A stretch of 64,000 bases of DNA from Alkalimarinus sediminis (GTDB taxonomy: Bacteria > Pseudomonadota > Gammaproteobacteria > Pseudomonadales > Oleiphilaceae), in NCBI RefSeq assembly GCF_026427595.1, contig NZ_CP101527.1:2786001-2850000 (forward strand). Reading direction: 5' to 3'. Of this stretch, positions 9,792 to 19,016 are shown piece by piece (positions within the stretch are counted from its first letter, which is position 1; the number at the start of each line of letters is the position of its first letter). A program made the position numbers and the translations under genes. Under the pieces are notes generated by a model. It had not been told where the DNA came from and made no database searches. It was given only the letters and a program-made list of their open reading frames with translations.

Positions 9792-10556
9792 CTAACCGTC
9801 AGCATCAGCAGAAGCACGTTTGCTTTCAGGTAAGTAGGTTCTTAACATCTGCTCAATAACACGAGGATTTTGTCCTGCCTGAATAGCGAGTAGAGCGTCG
9901 ATAATCATGGTTTTTAATAACTGCTCTTCTGCCATTCTTATCTTCAGCTTGTCTGCAATTGGGAGCGCAATCATGTTACCCACCATCGCACCATAGAGCG
10001 TTGTTAACAATGCAACCGCCATCGATGGGCCAATTGATTTAGGGTCATCCATATTAGATAGCATCGCCACAAGCCCGACCAAGGTTCCGATCATTCCCAT
10101 TGCAGGCGCTACATCACCAATCGCCATAAATACACTATTTCCCTGACTGTGCCGCTCTACTGCCAGATTTTTGTCTTTTGTTAACAGTGATTTAACAACG
10201 TCAGCGTCATGGCCATCGACTAAAAGCTGTATGCCTTTCGCTAAAAAGTCATTACTAATTTCTTTCCCTTCTAATGACAGTAGCCCTCCTTTACGAGCAG
10301 CATCAGCCATTTCTACAATTTGTTCAATCAGCTCTTCAGGCTTATCCATTTTAAACATAAATGCTTTAGCGGCGACTTTACCTGCCCCTAAAAACTGCCC
10401 TAATGTAAACTTCATTAGCGCAACAAATATGGTTCCTACGATTACAATCAAGAACGACGGTGTATCGACAAACATCCCGACACCACCACCGAGCACCATC
10501 GCCATTATGACGATACCAAAGCCACCGATTAAGCCTATGAGGCTTGCTAAATCCAC
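9792..10556 (-). CDS. pomA: Flagellar motor stator protein PomA (MotA family)
   Basis: The membrane partner of PomB. The 254 residues have two N-terminal membrane segments, a cytoplasmic loop with KAFMFKMDKPEELI and EMADAARKGGLLSLE, and two C-terminal segments including GDVAPAMGMIGTLVGLVAML and a conserved SMAVALLTTLYGA. The sequence tracks Vibrio PomA closely along its whole length. It starts at GTG, with GGAG about eight bases upstream; there is no nearby in-frame ATG with a comparable site. It is followed by pomB and the PilZ gene. Confidence 0.93.
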   Translation of the reverse strand: MDLASLIGLIGGFGIVIMAMVLGGGVGMFVDTPSFLIVIVGTIFVALMKFTLGQFLGAGKVAAKAFMFKMDKPEELIEQIVEMADAARKGGLLSLEGKEISNDFLAKGIQLLVDGHDADVVKSLLTKDKNLAVERHSQGNSVFMAIGDVAPAMGMIGTLVGLVAMLSNMDDPKSIGPSMAVALLTTLYGAMVGNMIALPIADKLKIRMAEEQLLKTMIIDALLAIQAGQNPRVIEQMLRTYLPESKRASADADG

Positions 10557-10871
10557 CCTTTACTCCCCACCTTGCTTTTTATAATCACACTCAGTAAACC
10601 TATACTTGGGCCACGTAAATACTATAACCCTCTCCCACTCTTTTGAAAAAGTCAGCTCTACTTCTCGCTATTGCACACGAAGCTACAAGGTTGAAGAAAA
10701 GTGATTTCGATTATTATGGGTCTGGTATAATGCAATCCACTCTATTATTGTAGCTATAATTTTTCAAAATTCATGAATAATTTTAATAATATATGTTAGC
10801 TTAATTATTTATAGTCGTAGCACCCCATCGACATTTAACGATTTAAAACAGGTCAACTTATAATAGGTCTA
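10557..10871. other. Divergent intergenic region between pomA and xseB
   Basis: This 315-base gap holds the upstream regions of both genes. It becomes very A+T-rich from about 10740 to 10860. The only strong signal I see is the extended -10 element listed separately. No small gene or RNA is supported. Confidence 0.6.
10723..10731 (+). promoter_or_regulatory. Extended -10 promoter element upstream of xseB-ispA
   Basis: TGG at 10723-10725 directly precedes TATAAT at 10726-10731, a perfect extended -10. No good -35 is visible 16-18 bases upstream, which is usual for extended -10 promoters. Transcription from here would leave a leader of about 135 bases before xseB. Confidence 0.5.
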
Positions 10872-11141
10872 ATGCAGATGCCTGAAGCAAATAGAACAGC
10901 GCAGAAAAACGAAGAGGCAATTGATTTCGAGCAGTCATTAAGAAGTCTGGAAGAAATTGTTCGAAAAATGGAACAAGGGGAGCTGACGCTAGAAGATTCG
11001 CTAGAAGCGTTCGAAGAGGGCGTACGACTCACTCGAAACTGTCAAACTGCACTGCAAAAAGCAGAGCAGAAAGTTAACATTTTAGTTAAAAACTCCGACG
11101 GTGAGTTTTCACCGGCCGAGTTCAATACCACGAGCGACTAA
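10872..11141 (+). CDS. xseB: Exodeoxyribonuclease VII small subunit
   Basis: XseB combines in several copies with XseA to degrade single-stranded DNA. The 89-residue protein has the family core [23 protein letters not shown] and the ending AEQKVNILV, with normal length. The xseA gene is not in this window. It heads the conserved run xseB-ispA-dxs; ispA begins 58 bases after its stop. An in-frame ATG two codons downstream is an alternative start. Confidence 0.93.
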   Translation: MQMPEANRTAQKNEEAIDFEQSLRSLEEIVRKMEQGELTLEDSLEAFEEGVRLTRNCQTALQKAEQKVNILVKNSDGEFSPAEFNTTSD

Positions 11142-11199
11142 CTCTTAGACATACCAAAATACGCTTGCAGATAAGAACACTACCGGGCCACAGAGATAA

Positions 11200-12096
11200 A
11201 TGACCAATAACGACATCAATAGCTACTTCAAGCTATGCCAGGAACTCATCGACAACACCTTAAACGACTGGCTTCCAGCAAACGACACAGAGCCCACTAA
11301 ACTGCACTCTGCCATTCGCTATAGCGTTCTTTCGGGAGGCAAAAGGGTTAGGCCTGTTTTAGTCTTTGCCACAGCAGAAGCATTTGGCCTACAAAAAGAG
11401 CAAGCTCTCGCTGCAGCCTGTGCGGTAGAGCTGATTCATGCATACTCACTGATTCATGATGACCTACCTGCAATGGACGATGACGACCTGCGTAGAGGCA
11501 TGCCTACCTGCCACATAAAGTATGGTGAGGCGACAGCTATTTTGGCCGGCGATGCACTGCAGGCAATGGCCTTTGAAATACTCTGTAGCTATGGTGAACA
11601 CTCCGCTATCGCTCGCCTTGAAATGATGAAAACATTGAGCATTGCTAGCGGAAGCCAAGGTATGGTGGGTGGCCAGGCAATTGATCTTGACTCCGTTGGC
11701 CAGCAGCTTTGCTTAGACTCTCTGGAGCGTATGCATAATTTCAAAACAGGTGCACTGATCGAAGCGAGTATTGTGCTAGGGGCACTCAGTGCCACCATTA
11801 CCAACGATGAAGTTTTAACACCTCTCCGACAGTATGCTAAGAACATCGGTTTAGCATTTCAGGTTCAAGACGATATTCTAGATGTGACCAGCGATACCCA
11901 AACCCTGGGTAAAACCCAAGGTGCAGATGAGGCAAGAAACAAGCCCACCTACCCTGCTTTGCTTGGCTTAGAGGGTGCTAAACAAAAAGCAAAAGAGCTT
12001 CACCTTGACTCATTAAAGGCACTGGATCAACTTGGCCAATTTGACACCTTCAGACTAGCTCAGATAAGCGAATTTATTATCAGCCGAGCACGATAA
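11200..12096 (+). CDS. ispA: Polyprenyl diphosphate synthase, farnesyl type
   Basis: Condenses isopentenyl diphosphate with allylic diphosphates to farnesyl diphosphate, precursor of undecaprenyl carrier lipid and ubiquinone. The 298 residues contain GGKRVRP (46-52), the first aspartate-rich motif DDLPAMDDDDLRRG (87-100) and the second, QVQDDILD (about 222-229), all intact. Length and the two-residue spacing in the first motif suit bacterial farnesyl diphosphate synthases. It lies between xseB and dxs and is followed by an intrinsic terminator. Confidence 0.95.
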   Translation: MTNNDINSYFKLCQELIDNTLNDWLPANDTEPTKLHSAIRYSVLSGGKRVRPVLVFATAEAFGLQKEQALAAACAVELIHAYSLIHDDLPAMDDDDLRRGMPTCHIKYGEATAILAGDALQAMAFEILCSYGEHSAIARLEMMKTLSIASGSQGMVGGQAIDLDSVGQQLCLDSLERMHNFKTGALIEASIVLGALSATITNDEVLTPLRQYAKNIGLAFQVQDDILDVTSDTQTLGKTQGADEARNKPTYPALLGLEGAKQKAKELHLDSLKALDQLGQFDTFRLAQISEFIISRAR

Positions 12097-12117
12097 GTTA
12101 GTTCAAATAGCTACAGT

Positions 12118-12156
12118 GCTGTTTTGATCTGCAATTGAAGCTCAAAACAGCTTTTT
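12118..12156 (+). terminator. Intrinsic terminator after ispA
   Basis: GCTGTTTTGA (12118-12127) pairs perfectly with TCAAAACAGC (12142-12151) and is followed by five T (12152-12156). It separates xseB-ispA from dxs. Confidence 0.8.
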
Positions 12157-12205
12157 CGAACTAAAAAAGTGCAAGGCTTTATGTCAATTTGTTGAATATC
12201 CGAGT

Positions 12206-12211
12206 TATAAT
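12206..12211 (+). promoter_or_regulatory. Probable -10 element of the dxs promoter
   Basis: A perfect TATAAT lies 36 bases upstream of the dxs start and just downstream of the ispA terminator, so dxs probably has its own promoter. No convincing -35 hexamer is visible at the usual spacing. Confidence 0.45.
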
Positions 12212-12246
12212 GGCGCCTTGTTGTCTCAACGGATTAACATCGCCGG

Positions 12247-14199
12247 ATGCTTCATTCTCACGTTTTTCAAGAAATACCGACTCACAGGCCTAATACACCA
12301 CTTTTGGATAAGCTGGACTCACCAGCCCAATTGCGCTTGCTGAGCGAGGACCAACTGCCACAACTAGCACATGAGTTGAGGGCCTTCTTGCTATATAGCG
12401 TCGGACAGTCTGGCGGTCACTTTGGCGCGGGCTTAGGCGTTATAGAGCTTACCATTGCCTTACACTTTGTATTCAATACACCAGATGACCGCCTCGTTTG
12501 GGATGTCGGCCATCAGGCATATCCGCACAAGATTTTAACCGGTCGCCGCGATCAAATGACGCGGATCAGGCATAAAGATGGGCTCGCGGCATTTCCGCGC
12601 CGCTCAGAGAGTGAATATGACACCTTTGGTGTTGGTCACTCCAGTACTTCTATTAGTGCTGCGCTCGGCATGGCCTTAGCCGCAAGATTACAAAACATCA
12701 AACGACAATCAATCGCCGTAATTGGTGATGGTGCGCTCACTGCAGGTATGGCGTTTGAAGCACTGAGCCATGCCGGAGATGTTAAGCCCAATATGTTAGT
12801 TATCCTCAACGATAATGATATGGCCATATCTAATAGTGTTGGCGGCTTGAATAAGTACTTAGCCAGAATCCTCTCAGGCAAAACTTATAACCACATGCGA
12901 GATAGCAGCAAAAGCTTTCTCAGCCAAAACCCTAATTTAATGGAGCTCGCCAGAAAAACCGAAGAGCACTTTAAGGGGATGGTTGCACCCGGCACACTGT
13001 TTGAGGAGTTGGGATTCAACTACATTGGCCCTATCGATGGTCACGACTTGCCTACCCTGGTAGCCACACTCGAAAATATGAAGGAGCTCAATGGCCCGCA
13101 GTTTCTTCATGTAGTCACCAAAAAAGGTAAAGGCTTTGCTCCGGCAGAGAAAGATCCTATTGGCTACCATGCGATCAATAAAATTGACCCTAAACCCAAA
13201 GCGACTATTGCGACAGAAGAAAAGCCACAGAAGCCTAAGTTTTCCAATGTTTTTGGCCAATGGTTGTGCGACATCGCTGAAGTCGACTCACGCGTAATCG
13301 GCATTACACCCGCAATGAAAGAGGGTTCAGATCTTATTGCCTTCGCCGAGCGGTTTCCTGAGCGCTACTTTGACGTTGCCATTGCCGAACAACACGCTGT
13401 AACCCTAGCTGCAGGCATGGCTTGTGATGGAGCAAAACCCGTTGTCGCGATCTACTCGACATTCTTACAACGCGCCTATGACCAACTGATTCACGATGTT
13501 TCAGTGCAGAACCTTGATGTTCTATTTGCCATTGACCGAGCCGGTTTAGTCGGTGAAGACGGCCCCACTCATGCAGGCAGCTTTGATATCTCTTATCTTC
13601 GCTGTATACCAGAGATGCTGATCATGGCACCATCTGATGAGAATGAACTCAGACAGATGTTAAATACCGGCTACCACCATCAAGGGCCCGCAGCAGTTCG
13701 TTACCCACGAGGAACAGGTATTGGTGCTGCAATAGATGATTCACTTGAACAGCTACCGATCGGTAAAGGTCGCGTCATGCGTGAAGGCAACGATATTGCA
13801 ATTATGACATTCGGCACCCTACTGCATGATGCACTCCTGGCAGCAGAAGAGTTAAACGCTACTGTTGTTGATATGCGCTTTGTGAAACCTTTAGATATCG
13901 AACTGATCACTCGCATCAGCAGCACTCACTCATTGCTAGTAACGATAGAAGAGAACGTAGTGGCAGGCGGTGCAGGCAGTGGTGTTAATGAGTTTCTAAA
14001 TCAAGCAGCTATAGGCACTGACATTATTAACTTAGGTCTACCTGACTATTACGTTGAGCACGGTAAACCTACAGAGCTACTGCAAGAGTGCGGCCTTGAT
14101 AAACAAGGGATATTGAATTCAATTAAGACAAAACTCGAGCAATTGAAAGGCTCTGTTGTTGCGATGGGCAGTGACGCTCAAAAGGTCATCAATCAATAG
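12247..14199 (+). CDS. dxs: 1-deoxy-D-xylulose-5-phosphate synthase
   Basis: Thiamine-diphosphate enzyme that joins pyruvate and glyceraldehyde-3-phosphate in the first step of the MEP isoprenoid pathway; IspA, encoded upstream, acts later in the same route. The 650 residues include [12 protein letters not shown] with an active-site His, [17 protein letters not shown], the thiamine-diphosphate motif [14 protein letters not shown] (about 160-173), and [15 protein letters not shown] with the catalytic Glu near residue 380. The transketolase C-domain is complete and the length is typical (about 620-650). Confidence 0.97.
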   Translation: MLHSHVFQEIPTHRPNTPLLDKLDSPAQLRLLSEDQLPQLAHELRAFLLYSVGQSGGHFGAGLGVIELTIALHFVFNTPDDRLVWDVGHQAYPHKILTGRRDQMTRIRHKDGLAAFPRRSESEYDTFGVGHSSTSISAALGMALAARLQNIKRQSIAVIGDGALTAGMAFEALSHAGDVKPNMLVILNDNDMAISNSVGGLNKYLARILSGKTYNHMRDSSKSFLSQNPNLMELARKTEEHFKGMVAPGTLFEELGFNYIGPIDGHDLPTLVATLENMKELNGPQFLHVVTKKGKGFAPAEKDPIGYHAINKIDPKPKATIATEEKPQKPKFSNVFGQWLCDIAEVDSRVIGITPAMKEGSDLIAFAERFPERYFDVAIAEQHAVTLAAGMACDGAKPVVAIYSTFLQRAYDQLIHDVSVQNLDVLFAIDRAGLVGEDGPTHAGSFDISYLRCIPEMLIMAPSDENELRQMLNTGYHHQGPAAVRYPRGTGIGAAIDDSLEQLPIGKGRVMREGNDIAIMTFGTLLHDALLAAEELNATVVDMRFVKPLDIELITRISSTHSLLVTIEENVVAGGAGSGVNEFLNQAAIGTDIINLGLPDYYVEHGKPTELLQECGLDKQGILNSIKTKLEQLKGSVVAMGSDAQKVINQ

Positions 14200-14214
14200 A
14201 TGATGGTGGTTTAT

Positions 14215-14236
14215 GGAGTGACGTTACTGTCACTCC
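14215..14236. terminator. Hairpin in the convergent dxs-ribA gap
   Basis: GGAGTGAC (14215-14222) and GTCACTCC (14229-14236) form a perfect eight-base stem with a six-base loop. It overlaps the ribA stop codon and lies 15 bases after the dxs stop. There is no T-run, so its terminator role is inferred from position. Confidence 0.4.
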
Positions 14237-14844
14237 TGAGGCTCATCATCCTGGTGTGTTTTAAGCCAATGGCCTAACTTATCCGCCTTAGTCGATAGGT
14301 ATCCTTCGTTATGAGGGTTCTTACCCACCTGCAGCGGCACTCTGGTCACCACTTCAACGCCAAAGTCACCCAACGCTTTTACCTTTCTTGGATTGTTGGT
14401 CATTAGTTTAAGCTTAGAAACACCTAAGTGCTCAAGCATCCCCTTGCACATACTGTAGTCACGAAGGTCTGCAGCAAAACCCAACCGCTCATTTGCTTCA
14501 ACGGTATCAGCACCTCTATCTTGCAGGTGATAGGCGCGAATTTTATTGAGCAAGCCGATTCCTCGGCCCTCTTGTCGAAGATACAACAAAATACCGCGTC
14601 CTTCATCTGCAATACTTTTGAGCGCTTCTTCGAGCTGATAACCGCAATCACAGCGCATGCTAAACAAAGCATCACCTGTAAGGCACTCAGAGTGAGTTCT
14701 TGCTAATACAGGCTCACCATTAGAGATATCCCCCAACGATAACACGACGTGTTCTTGACCCGTTTCCGTCTCTTCAAAACCATGCATTTCAAATTCTGCA
14801 AACGGAGTGGGCAAACGACAAGTTTCAATAAAGCGAACAGACAC
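14230..14844 (-). CDS. ribA: GTP cyclohydrolase II
   Basis: Opens GTP to the pyrimidine that begins riboflavin synthesis. The 204 residues include the zinc ligands Cys54, Cys65 and Cys67 ([16 protein letters not shown]), the GTP-binding [10 protein letters not shown] and the [11 protein letters not shown] segment near the C-terminus. It is a stand-alone RibA, not a fusion with the RibB domain. The start is GTG at 14844, supported by GAGGA about seven bases upstream and the lack of a better ATG. It lies downstream of moaC-moaA on the same strand but has a 202-base upstream region with its own promoter signals. Confidence 0.95.
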   Translation of the reverse strand: MSVRFIETCRLPTPFAEFEMHGFEETETGQEHVVLSLGDISNGEPVLARTHSECLTGDALFSMRCDCGYQLEEALKSIADEGRGILLYLRQEGRGIGLLNKIRAYHLQDRGADTVEANERLGFAADLRDYSMCKGMLEHLGVSKLKLMTNNPRKVKALGDFGVEVVTRVPLQVGKNPHNEGYLSTKADKLGHWLKTHQDDEPQE

Positions 14845-14961
14845 TATACTTCCTCAACACTATTTTTCATGGAGGCAACTACTTCTCTTGAAGCCGTTTT
14901 ATATCTCTTTAATACAACAATAGATAGCACTTCAAACGCGTGATAGTTTATTAAGGGCGGC

Positions 14962-15001
14962 ATTGTAACATAATCAATATTCATGTGTGAGCGAGATCAC
15001 A
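14962..15001 (-). promoter_or_regulatory. Probable ribA promoter with a perfect CRP-type palindrome
   Basis: Reading leftward, TACAAT (14967-14962) with TGT before it forms an extended -10. Upstream is TGTGA-N6-TCACA (15001-14986), both half-sites exact for the CRP/Vfr core. Its centre would lie about 39-42 bases before the predicted start of transcription, near the position used by CRP at class II promoters. Binding has not been shown. Confidence 0.5.
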
Positions 15002-15046
15002 CCGCTTAGTTCATAACCATACACGTTAAAACACTGGGAATATTCC

Positions 15047-16072
15047 TTAGCCACCGGTCATATTCATAAATCTTAATATCTGAGGGTCTTCGTTGTTATC
15101 AAAGTAATGCCTTTCTGGCTTCAGATCCATTGCGTCAATAATGACCTGTTTTAACCGTTCAACATCACCAGGATGTGATCTCAAAACACCTTTTAAGTCG
15201 ACCGAGTGTTCATTGCCTAAGCACAACAACAAACGCCCTTCAACAGTCACTCGCACACGATTACAGTCACCACAAAAGTTATGGCTATGAGGAGAAATAA
15301 ACCCAATGCGGGAGCTAGAGTCTGTCATACCATAGTATTTAGAAGGGCCGCCGGTAGAGTCTGAAATAGGCGTCAGCGGATAAACCTTTGAAATAGTGGT
15401 TAATATTTCATCACTGGAGCAGTAAGACTCTCCTCTGTCATGGGAGGAGATATCACCTAAAGGCATCTCTTCAATAAAACTGATATCGATCTTTTTATCT
15501 CTAGCAAAGTTGACGAGATCGATTATTTCATCGTCATTGCGCCCTTTGAGTATCACGGCATTTAATTTAATACGCGAAAAACCTGCCGTAATAGCCTCAT
15601 CGATCCCCTTTAGCACCGTTTCAAGATTACCGGTACGAGTGAGCTGTCGGAAACGCTCAGATTTGAGACTGTCGAGACTAATATTGATGCGCCTCACACC
15701 TGCAGAGACCAACCCTTTTGATAACTTGGTTAACTGCGAACCATTAGTTGTTAACACTAACTCATTTAAGTCCGGTAGCGCACCGATCTCTTCAATAACA
15801 CTCATGACGTTATTGCGAATCAGAGGTTCACCACCGGTAAGACGAATTTTACTGACGCCTAGCTCGCTGAACACTCTAGCAATCAACCCGATCTCTTCCA
15901 GTGTCAGGATGTCCGCTCGAGGCAAAAAACTCATCTCCTCATCCATACAATAGACACAACGAAAATCACAACGGTCTGTGACAGAGATACGAACATACGT
16001 CACCTGTCGTCCAAACTTGTCGATTAATGTTGCACTAGGCTGAGCGGTCTCGATTTTTTCACGGCTATTCAT
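15047..16072 (-). CDS. moaA: GTP 3',8-cyclase (molybdenum cofactor protein A)
   Basis: Radical SAM enzyme that cyclises GTP at the start of molybdopterin synthesis. The 341 residues have the SAM-cluster cysteines Cys35, Cys39 and Cys42 (CDFRCVYC) and a second cluster at Cys267, Cys270 and Cys284, as expected for MoaA rather than another radical SAM protein. The C-terminus ends in Gly-Gly, the tail that reaches the active site in this family. moaC lies 13 bases upstream on the same strand, giving a moaC-moaA unit that makes cyclic pyranopterin monophosphate. Confidence 0.97.
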   Translation of the reverse strand: MNSREKIETAQPSATLIDKFGRQVTYVRISVTDRCDFRCVYCMDEEMSFLPRADILTLEEIGLIARVFSELGVSKIRLTGGEPLIRNNVMSVIEEIGALPDLNELVLTTNGSQLTKLSKGLVSAGVRRINISLDSLKSERFRQLTRTGNLETVLKGIDEAITAGFSRIKLNAVILKGRNDDEIIDLVNFARDKKIDISFIEEMPLGDISSHDRGESYCSSDEILTTISKVYPLTPISDSTGGPSKYYGMTDSSSRIGFISPHSHNFCGDCNRVRVTVEGRLLLCLGNEHSVDLKGVLRSHPGDVERLKQVIIDAMDLKPERHYFDNNEDPQILRFMNMTGG

Positions 16073-16085
16073 ACTACATCTCTAA

Positions 16086-16565
16086 CTATTCAGCTTTCCA
16101 ATGACCTGTGCGCCCGCCCTCTTTTTCAAGAAGCCTGATACTTTCAATCACCATTCCTTTGTCAACCGCTTTACACATATCATATAGGGTCAGCGCCGCT
16201 ACACTTGCAGCGGTTAACGCCTCCATCTCGACACCTGTTTTAGCATCCAACTTACACATAGTGTCAATTCTAACCCTTGATTTATCGGGCTCAGCAGTCA
16301 AATTAACCTTTACCGATGTCAATAACAGAGTATGGCAGAGCGGAATTAGTTCGGGGCATTTTTTAGCCGCCATAATCCCCGCAATACGAGCAGTTGCAAA
16401 TACATCACCTTTCTTATGACGCCCTTCTGTAATCATACTTAGGGTCTCTGCCTGCATAGTAATATACGCTTCGGCTCTTGCAACCCGCGTTGTGACAGTT
16501 TTATCCGATACGTCAACCATATAGGCGGCTCCCGTATCATCCAAATGAGTCAATGTCGACATCAT
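16086..16565 (-). CDS. moaC: Cyclic pyranopterin monophosphate synthase
   Basis: Works with MoaA: it rearranges 3',8-cyclo-7,8-dihydro-GTP into cyclic pyranopterin monophosphate. The 159 residues show the family segments [30 protein letters not shown], with the conserved PLCH, the strongly conserved [21 protein letters not shown], and the glycine-rich end [10 protein letters not shown]. Length is normal. Two adjacent ATG codons occur at the start; the first is used here. Confidence 0.96.
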   Translation of the reverse strand: MMSTLTHLDDTGAAYMVDVSDKTVTTRVARAEAYITMQAETLSMITEGRHKKGDVFATARIAGIMAAKKCPELIPLCHTLLLTSVKVNLTAEPDKSRVRIDTMCKLDAKTGVEMEALTAASVAALTLYDMCKAVDKGMVIESIRLLEKEGGRTGHWKAE

Positions 16566-16635
16566 AACCTCTATATTTGTTTAATTAGACCGTGACAACA
16601 TAAAAAGCGTTCAACACCACACTAACCATCGTTAG

Positions 16636-17586
16636 TTACCACCAAGCACTAATGGCCGCGATACCCTGAGCACCATAATTGATCGCATCTGTCATATCGG
16701 TGTCCATCATGCCTCCTAAGGCAAATACGGGGTACGGCACAGTCTCAACCAATGCTTTAAACTTCTCCCACCCCATTGGCTCAGCATCAGGATGGGTGGC
16801 CGTCTTGTTTACCGGTGACAGCAACACATAGTCCGGTGAGAGCCGCGCTAGATTCGATAATTCTTCTGCATTATGGCAGGAGACCCCTAGCCACTTATTT
16901 CGAGGCACGGGACGAGTACTATATTCGTTTGCTTGCGCATATGTCAGGTGCACACCTGCAGCATCAATACCCTGCAATATTGCAGGAGGGGCATTTAATA
17001 TTAATCGTACGCCATTGTAATGACAGATATCACGTATGCCAGTGGCTTGGGCAATATAAGCCTCTTGATCGCTGGCATATAACCCATGGTTACGAAATTG
17101 AACCAACTTAATCCCATGACAGGAAATCGCATGCTGAAGCTTATGCATACAGTCATCGGGCGTTTCATAACCGCCTGTAATTAGGTACTTATTAGGTAAT
17201 AAAATAGCTGAGATAATCGGTTTATTCGCCTCAGGAAAGGCAAAATCGTTAAGGTTTTCTTTTTCCACCCACTTAATGGGTTGCCCTTCAGCCCCTACTG
17301 CTTCGCCTTCGAAGCTGCTTACCACCCAAACATCAAGCAATACAGCTTTATCGCCATAGTCATGACGAATAGATATCAGCGGTTGGACACCGTCACTCAG
17401 GTTAACCTCAATATCGAGTTCTTCTTTCAATTCACGCTTTAGTGCATGCCGAACCGTTTCATTACTCTCAACTTTACCGCCGGGAAACTCCCATAACCCA
17501 CCTTGATGCGCATCATCTGACCGCTTGGCGATCAACACCCGATTCCCGCGCATTATGACTGCGACCGCCACATGAACTAACTGCAT
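16636..17586 (-). CDS. Nudix hydrolase (MutT-like) fused to a thiamine-phosphate-synthase-like domain
   Basis: A 316-residue two-domain protein. Residues 1-130 are a MutT-like Nudix hydrolase with a good Nudix box from Gly37 to Ile59 (E43, REL at 51-53, EE at 55-56); MutT removes 8-oxo-dGTP from the nucleotide pool. Residues about 150-316 have a ThiE/TenI-like barrel pattern (GVHLTYAQ, VFALGGM), but motifs of true ThiE are altered: QFRNHG where QLREK-type sequence is usual and LILNAP instead of IINDR. The second domain may not make thiamine phosphate. The same fusion next to argJ-secA is known in pseudomonads. It is 65 bases downstream of argJ. Confidence 0.88.
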   Translation of the reverse strand: MQLVHVAVAVIMRGNRVLIAKRSDDAHQGGLWEFPGGKVESNETVRHALKRELKEELDIEVNLSDGVQPLISIRHDYGDKAVLLDVWVVSSFEGEAVGAEGQPIKWVEKENLNDFAFPEANKPIISAILLPNKYLITGGYETPDDCMHKLQHAISCHGIKLVQFRNHGLYASDQEAYIAQATGIRDICHYNGVRLILNAPPAILQGIDAAGVHLTYAQANEYSTRPVPRNKWLGVSCHNAEELSNLARLSPDYVLLSPVNKTATHPDAEPMGWEKFKALVETVPYPVFALGGMMDTDMTDAINYGAQGIAAISAWW

Positions 17587-17651
17587 AAATATACGAGACC
17601 TAAAAACCTACTGACATTCGATACTTACCATCTCAATTAGACCCCTTTTGA

Positions 17652-18869
17652 TTAGGTTCTATATTCTGCGTTAATAGTGACGTATTCATGGGACAAGTCA
17701 GTGGTCCATATTGTCTCTGCAGAGTCGCCACGGCCAAGCTGAATGCGAATAGTGATCTCTTCCCTGTTCATCACCTCTTGACCTCTTTCCTCGGTGTAAT
17801 CTGGATCTCTCCCCCCATCACGCACAATACAGACCTCATCAAGATCTATCACTATGGCATCTAGATCTAGCTCAGCAAGACCTGCTCTTCCTACTGCCGC
17901 CAAAATACGCCCCCAGTTCGGGTCGCACGCAAATAACGCCGTTTTAACCAGTGGAGAGTGAGCAACCGTATAGGCAACATCTAACGCTTCTTGTTGACTT
18001 TGTGCACCCTCAACAACAACTGATACAAACTTGGTCGCCCCTTCACCATCTCGCACAATAGCCTGGGCTAGTTCCATAAATATCGCTTTTAGCGCTACTG
18101 TAAACTGCTCTAATGCAGCACTACCACGCTCAAGTTTGGGAGCTTCGCTTTTACCGGTTGCGATTAGCATGCAAGAGTCATTAGTAGAGGTGTCGCCATC
18201 AATCGTAATGCGATTAAACGAAAGGTTTGCACACTCAGTTAGCAACTCCTGCAATAGCACTTGATCAATGTTCGCATCAGTAGCAACAAAGCCAAGCATT
18301 GTCGCCATATTCGGCATAATCATACCTGCACCTTTACTGATGCCAGAAATAGAGACTTGATGCCCTTCGATGTCTATTACCTTAGATGCGCCTTTTGGTC
18401 GAGTATCGGTCGTCATAATACCCTCTGCAGCATCAGCCCAAGCACTCTCATCAAGAGCGGTCAATGCGGCAGGAAGCCCATCAATAATCGCAGTGACAGG
18501 CAGCTTTTCACCGATAACCCCGGTCGAAAAAGGCAAGATAGCATGACTATCCACACCAGCAAGTTCAGATAATGCCTGGCAACACTCAAGTGCATCTTTC
18601 ATACCTTGGGCGCCAGTTCCCGCATTAGCATTACCCGTATTGATCAGAAGATAACGAGGAGCACCCGCCGCCAGATTTTTCTTGGACAGTACAACGGGAG
18701 CTGCACAAAAGGCGTTTTTTGTAAAAACGCCTGCACAGGTACTACCTTCAATTAATTCAAATACTACTAAGTCCTTCCGGTCTTGGTATTTGATGCCCGA
18801 CTTTGCTACACCTAGACGCACACCATCAATTACATGAAAATTTGGTAGCTCACCTTTCCCAACAGCCAT
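17652..18869 (-). CDS. argJ: Bifunctional ornithine acetyltransferase / N-acetylglutamate synthase
   Basis: Recycles the acetyl group from N-acetylornithine to glutamate in arginine synthesis. The proenzyme cleaves itself into alpha and beta chains before a nucleophilic Thr; here that is Thr190 in NMATMLGF, with the preceding KGAGMIMPN intact. The longest frame opens 17 codons earlier, but homologues begin MAVG, and the ATG at 18869 has a GAGAG-type site about ten bases upstream, so this start (405 residues) was chosen. A terminator separates it from secA upstream. It may also synthesise N-acetylglutamate. Confidence 0.95.
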   Translation of the reverse strand: MAVGKGELPNFHVIDGVRLGVAKSGIKYQDRKDLVVFELIEGSTCAGVFTKNAFCAAPVVLSKKNLAAGAPRYLLINTGNANAGTGAQGMKDALECCQALSELAGVDSHAILPFSTGVIGEKLPVTAIIDGLPAALTALDESAWADAAEGIMTTDTRPKGASKVIDIEGHQVSISGISKGAGMIMPNMATMLGFVATDANIDQVLLQELLTECANLSFNRITIDGDTSTNDSCMLIATGKSEAPKLERGSAALEQFTVALKAIFMELAQAIVRDGEGATKFVSVVVEGAQSQQEALDVAYTVAHSPLVKTALFACDPNWGRILAAVGRAGLAELDLDAIVIDLDEVCIVRDGGRDPDYTEERGQEVMNREEITIRIQLGRGDSAETIWTTDLSHEYVTINAEYRT

Positions 18870-18958
18870 AACCACTCTCTCTTTTATCTTTGATAATTGC
18901 CATACCTTACCAGAAAACATCTAAAGGCGGACTCGGGTTTTCACCGGTTATAACGAAA

Positions 18959-18990
18959 TAAAGGGGTGAACCTATCAGCTCACCCCTTTA
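18959..18990 (-). terminator. Intrinsic terminator after secA
   Basis: TAAAGGGGTGA (18959-18969) pairs perfectly with TCACCCCTTTA (18980-18990), a ten-base loop between. Reading leftward the hairpin ends in TTTATTT. It lies 27 bases after the secA stop. Confidence 0.75.
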
Positions 18991-19016
18991 TTGATACTTA
19001 AAACAATTGAACTAAT

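Noticed and set aside
10171..10584. A 137-codon plus-strand frame over pomA
   Set aside because: It is antisense to a clear PomA gene and has composition typical of a reverse shadow.
12937..13260. A 107-codon minus-strand frame within dxs
   Set aside because: Dxs is intact and conserved along this stretch; the frame has no domain.
14845..15046. FMN riboswitch upstream of ribA
   Set aside because: The conserved RFN elements are not visible; the region holds a CRP-type palindrome and promoter instead.
16636..17586. Two separate genes, mutT and thiE
   Set aside because: The frame is continuous with no stop or ribosome-binding site between domains, and the same fusion is known in pseudomonads.
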